Source: Halalkalicoccus paucihalophilus
GTDB lineage: Archaea > Halobacteriota > Halobacteria > Halobacteriales > Halalkalicoccaceae
Assembly: GCF_001593955.1 (NCBI RefSeq)
Contig: NZ_LTAZ01000012.1
Location: forward strand, 124,001 to 188,000
Direction: 5' to 3'
Length of the DNA: 64,000 nt
Shown here: one piece after another, positions 62,834 to 64,000 of the stretch
How positions within the stretch are numbered: the stretch's first letter is position 1
How the letters are laid out: each line of letters begins with the position of its first letter
Made by a program: the position numbers and the translations under genes
The notes under the pieces: model-generated
The model's database searches: none
What the model was told of the DNA's origin: nothing
The model's input: only the letters and a program-made list of their open reading frames with translations

Positions 62834-63010
62834 TCACTGAAAGGTTGAGGGGTGGTAGCTGGCAATCGATGTGCTACCGCACTGTGGACACTCCTCAGGC
62901 TTCGTGGCAAACCATGTACCACAGCGGCGACATTCATAGAGCATCGGATCATCCGCGGCTACAACTCGAATCAGCACGGAGAGCCGCTTTCGCAGTGGAT
63001 CCAGTGTCAT
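62834..63010 (-). CDS. 58-residue zinc-ribbon protein
   Basis: MTLDPLRKRLSVLIRVVAAD, then YECRRCGTWFATKPEECPQC and GSTSIASYH. Two CxxC knuckles, 13 residues apart, make a classic zinc ribbon. It fits exactly between the regulator (stop 63035) and uspA (start 62829), with a 4-bp gap to the latter. Easily missed because of its length. Confidence 0.75.
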   Translation of the reverse strand: MTLDPLRKRLSVLIRVVAADDPMLYECRRCGTWFATKPEECPQCGSTSIASYHPSTFQ

Positions 63011-63034
63011 AATAGGATGGTTGACTATGGTTGG

Positions 63035-63817
63035 CTACGACGTTTCGTCGCCAAGAAACGCGTCGAGTGTTCCATCTTCGATGCCAGCCTGGGCGAAGAC
63101 TGTCACGACGTCATCCGCCCAAATCTCCGTCTCGCCATGGGGCGTAAGGACAGTCCCATCACGCTCGATAGTAATAATGAGGATGTCGTCGTCAAGGAGA
63201 TCCTGTTGACCGGCCTCTTGGAGTGTAAGACCGGCTATCGGTGCGTCAGTGCGGACGGTAACCTCGGTGACTTCGGAATCCCCGGCGAGACTAATGAAGT
63301 CTGTCGGTGGCTTGCGCGGTTGGTCGTCGGGTCCGAATGGCGCGTAGGGAACGTCCGATTCGTTTTGGACGAGTACCTCATCTTCGATCTCGACCCCTAG
63401 CTCCGTGATTGATCGCCCGATCCGATGGAGATCGTCCGTATCCCGTCCGACCGCAAGTATGTGAAGGTTCATCCGCCCTCCCATCAGCTCACGGACATTG
63501 ATGACACCGGGAAGTGTCTGTACTTGCTGGGCGATTATTTCGCGTTTCTCAAATGGTGCATTACACATGAACAAATGCGTGAATCGGCCACCAATGCGTT
63601 CGAAATCGACCTGTGTGTGATAGCCTGTGAGAATATCGTTGTCTTCGAGGCGATGGATTCGATTCCGGATGGTGCCAGCGGAGACGTTGACTTCCTCTGC
63701 AATCATCGGAGCGGACGTATCCCGCGCGTTAGTCATCAACGCATAGATGATCCGCCGGTCAATTTCGTCGACCCGATACGCTGTATCTGTTTGTAATTCG
63801 TGAGCCTGCTTGTTCAT
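63035..63817 (-). CDS. Lrp/AsnC-type regulator fused to a TrkA C-terminal (RCK_C) domain
   Basis: 260 residues. N-terminal winged helix VDEIDRRIIYALMTNARDTS with SAGTIRNRIHRLEDNDILTG. The middle ligand-binding Lrp domain is at 75-145. The C-terminal RCK_C begins EVTEVTVRTDAPIAGLTLQE and ends ADDVVTVFAQAGIEDG. RCK_C senses K+-related nucleotides in channels; here it is coupled to DNA binding. Next to trkH it is a natural K+-responsive regulator. A TATA-like TATTTATT lies about 30 nt before the ATG. Confidence 0.88.
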   Translation of the reverse strand: MNKQAHELQTDTAYRVDEIDRRIIYALMTNARDTSAPMIAEEVNVSAGTIRNRIHRLEDNDILTGYHTQVDFERIGGRFTHLFMCNAPFEKREIIAQQVQTLPGVINVRELMGGRMNLHILAVGRDTDDLHRIGRSITELGVEIEDEVLVQNESDVPYAPFGPDDQPRKPPTDFISLAGDSEVTEVTVRTDAPIAGLTLQEAGQQDLLDDDILIITIERDGTVLTPHGETEIWADDVVTVFAQAGIEDGTLDAFLGDETS

Positions 63818-64000
63818 ACCTCACGGAGGCGATCCAGCAATAAATAGGTACTTGATTCATGAATCACCAACCACATACTAAAATATTGTGTATCCACTAT
63901 TCAAATCGTCGTATTTATGCTTCTGTACTCACTCGACACGATTGTGACGGTCGTTGTCCCGCAGGGGACTACCCGTCTCATTGTATTGGTGTTGATATAA
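63818..64000. other. upstream region of the regulator; possible 27-residue ORF at 63917-64000
   Basis: The AT-rich 63830-63910 region is the promoter of the Lrp/RCK_C gene and perhaps of a plus-strand transcript. A plus frame from ATG 63917 to a TAA ending at 64000 encodes a hydrophobic 27-residue peptide (MLLYSLDTIVTVVVP...), perhaps a tiny membrane protein. Too short to assign. Confidence 0.3.

Overview
The window looks like haloarchaeal DNA (class Halobacteria). Predicted proteins are acidic and Asp/Glu-rich. There are twin-arginine signal peptides, several Bat-type HTH regulators, an Orc1/Cdc6 initiator with haloarchaeal origin repeats, a Trk potassium cluster, and IS200/IS605-type transposons typical of this group. 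The gene-poor stretches, scattered IS ends, decayed genes and a complete replication/partition module point to a megaplasmid or an accessory chromosomal region rather than a core chromosome. That is an inference; the genus cannot be fixed from the sequence alone.

Layout. 0-1.6 kb: a MutS-like ATPase cut by the window edge. 1.8-10.6 kb: a compact molybdenum-hydroxylase island. The minus strand carries the small, large and medium subunits (coxS-coxL-coxM order) and a MocA-like nucleotidyltransferase; the plus strand carries MoxR-like CoxD, VWA-type CoxE and XdhC/CoxF maturation factors. The large subunit has the AYRGAGR loop, so it is not a form I CO dehydrogenase. 11-13.2 kb: a coiled-coil and zinc-finger operon facing a small winged-helix regulator. 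13.4-15.3 kb: two homologous RNA-like elements around a Tat-exported lamin-tail-like protein. 15.4-19.3 kb: a FokI-type cleavage domain with an altered catalytic residue, a sugar-acid dehydratase and a Bat-type regulator. 21-25 kb: a helicase-exonuclease pair matching bacterial MrfA-MrfB. 25-35 kb: small regulators, a beta-helix exported protein, a phasin-like coiled coil, a methyltransferase and a TauE-type exporter among many gene fragments. 35.6-42 kb: a GH13 alpha-glucosidase, a GH97 glucosidase pseudogene split by a TnpB element, a cupin and a gamma-glutamyltransferase. 42.5-46 kb: a Zn/Cd-type P1B ATPase with its likely regulator. 46-54 kb: a DHFR-like enzyme, a sugar transporter, a TRAM protein and a beta-CASP nuclease. 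54-58 kb: orc1, an origin with six repeats, parA, a ParB-position gene and an AT-rich iteron region. 58-60 kb: a complete tnpA-tnpB element. 60.5-64 kb: TrkH with an Lrp/RCK_C regulator, zinc ribbon, UspA and small membrane protein.

Repeats give the window its character. Seven copies of a 44-47 bp hairpin (arms CCTTGTGCAAC / GTTGCACAAGG, variable loop) are scattered from 19.6 to 56.3 kb. Three of them sit exactly 57 nt downstream of decayed copies of the same gene 3' end. A second gene family is also present as three decayed copies. Two homologous PATE-like non-autonomous elements and several solo IS200/IS605 ends show repeated transposition and loss. The most unusual signals are the hairpin family, the paired RNA-like elements with compensatory stem changes, and the archaeal MrfAB-like pair.
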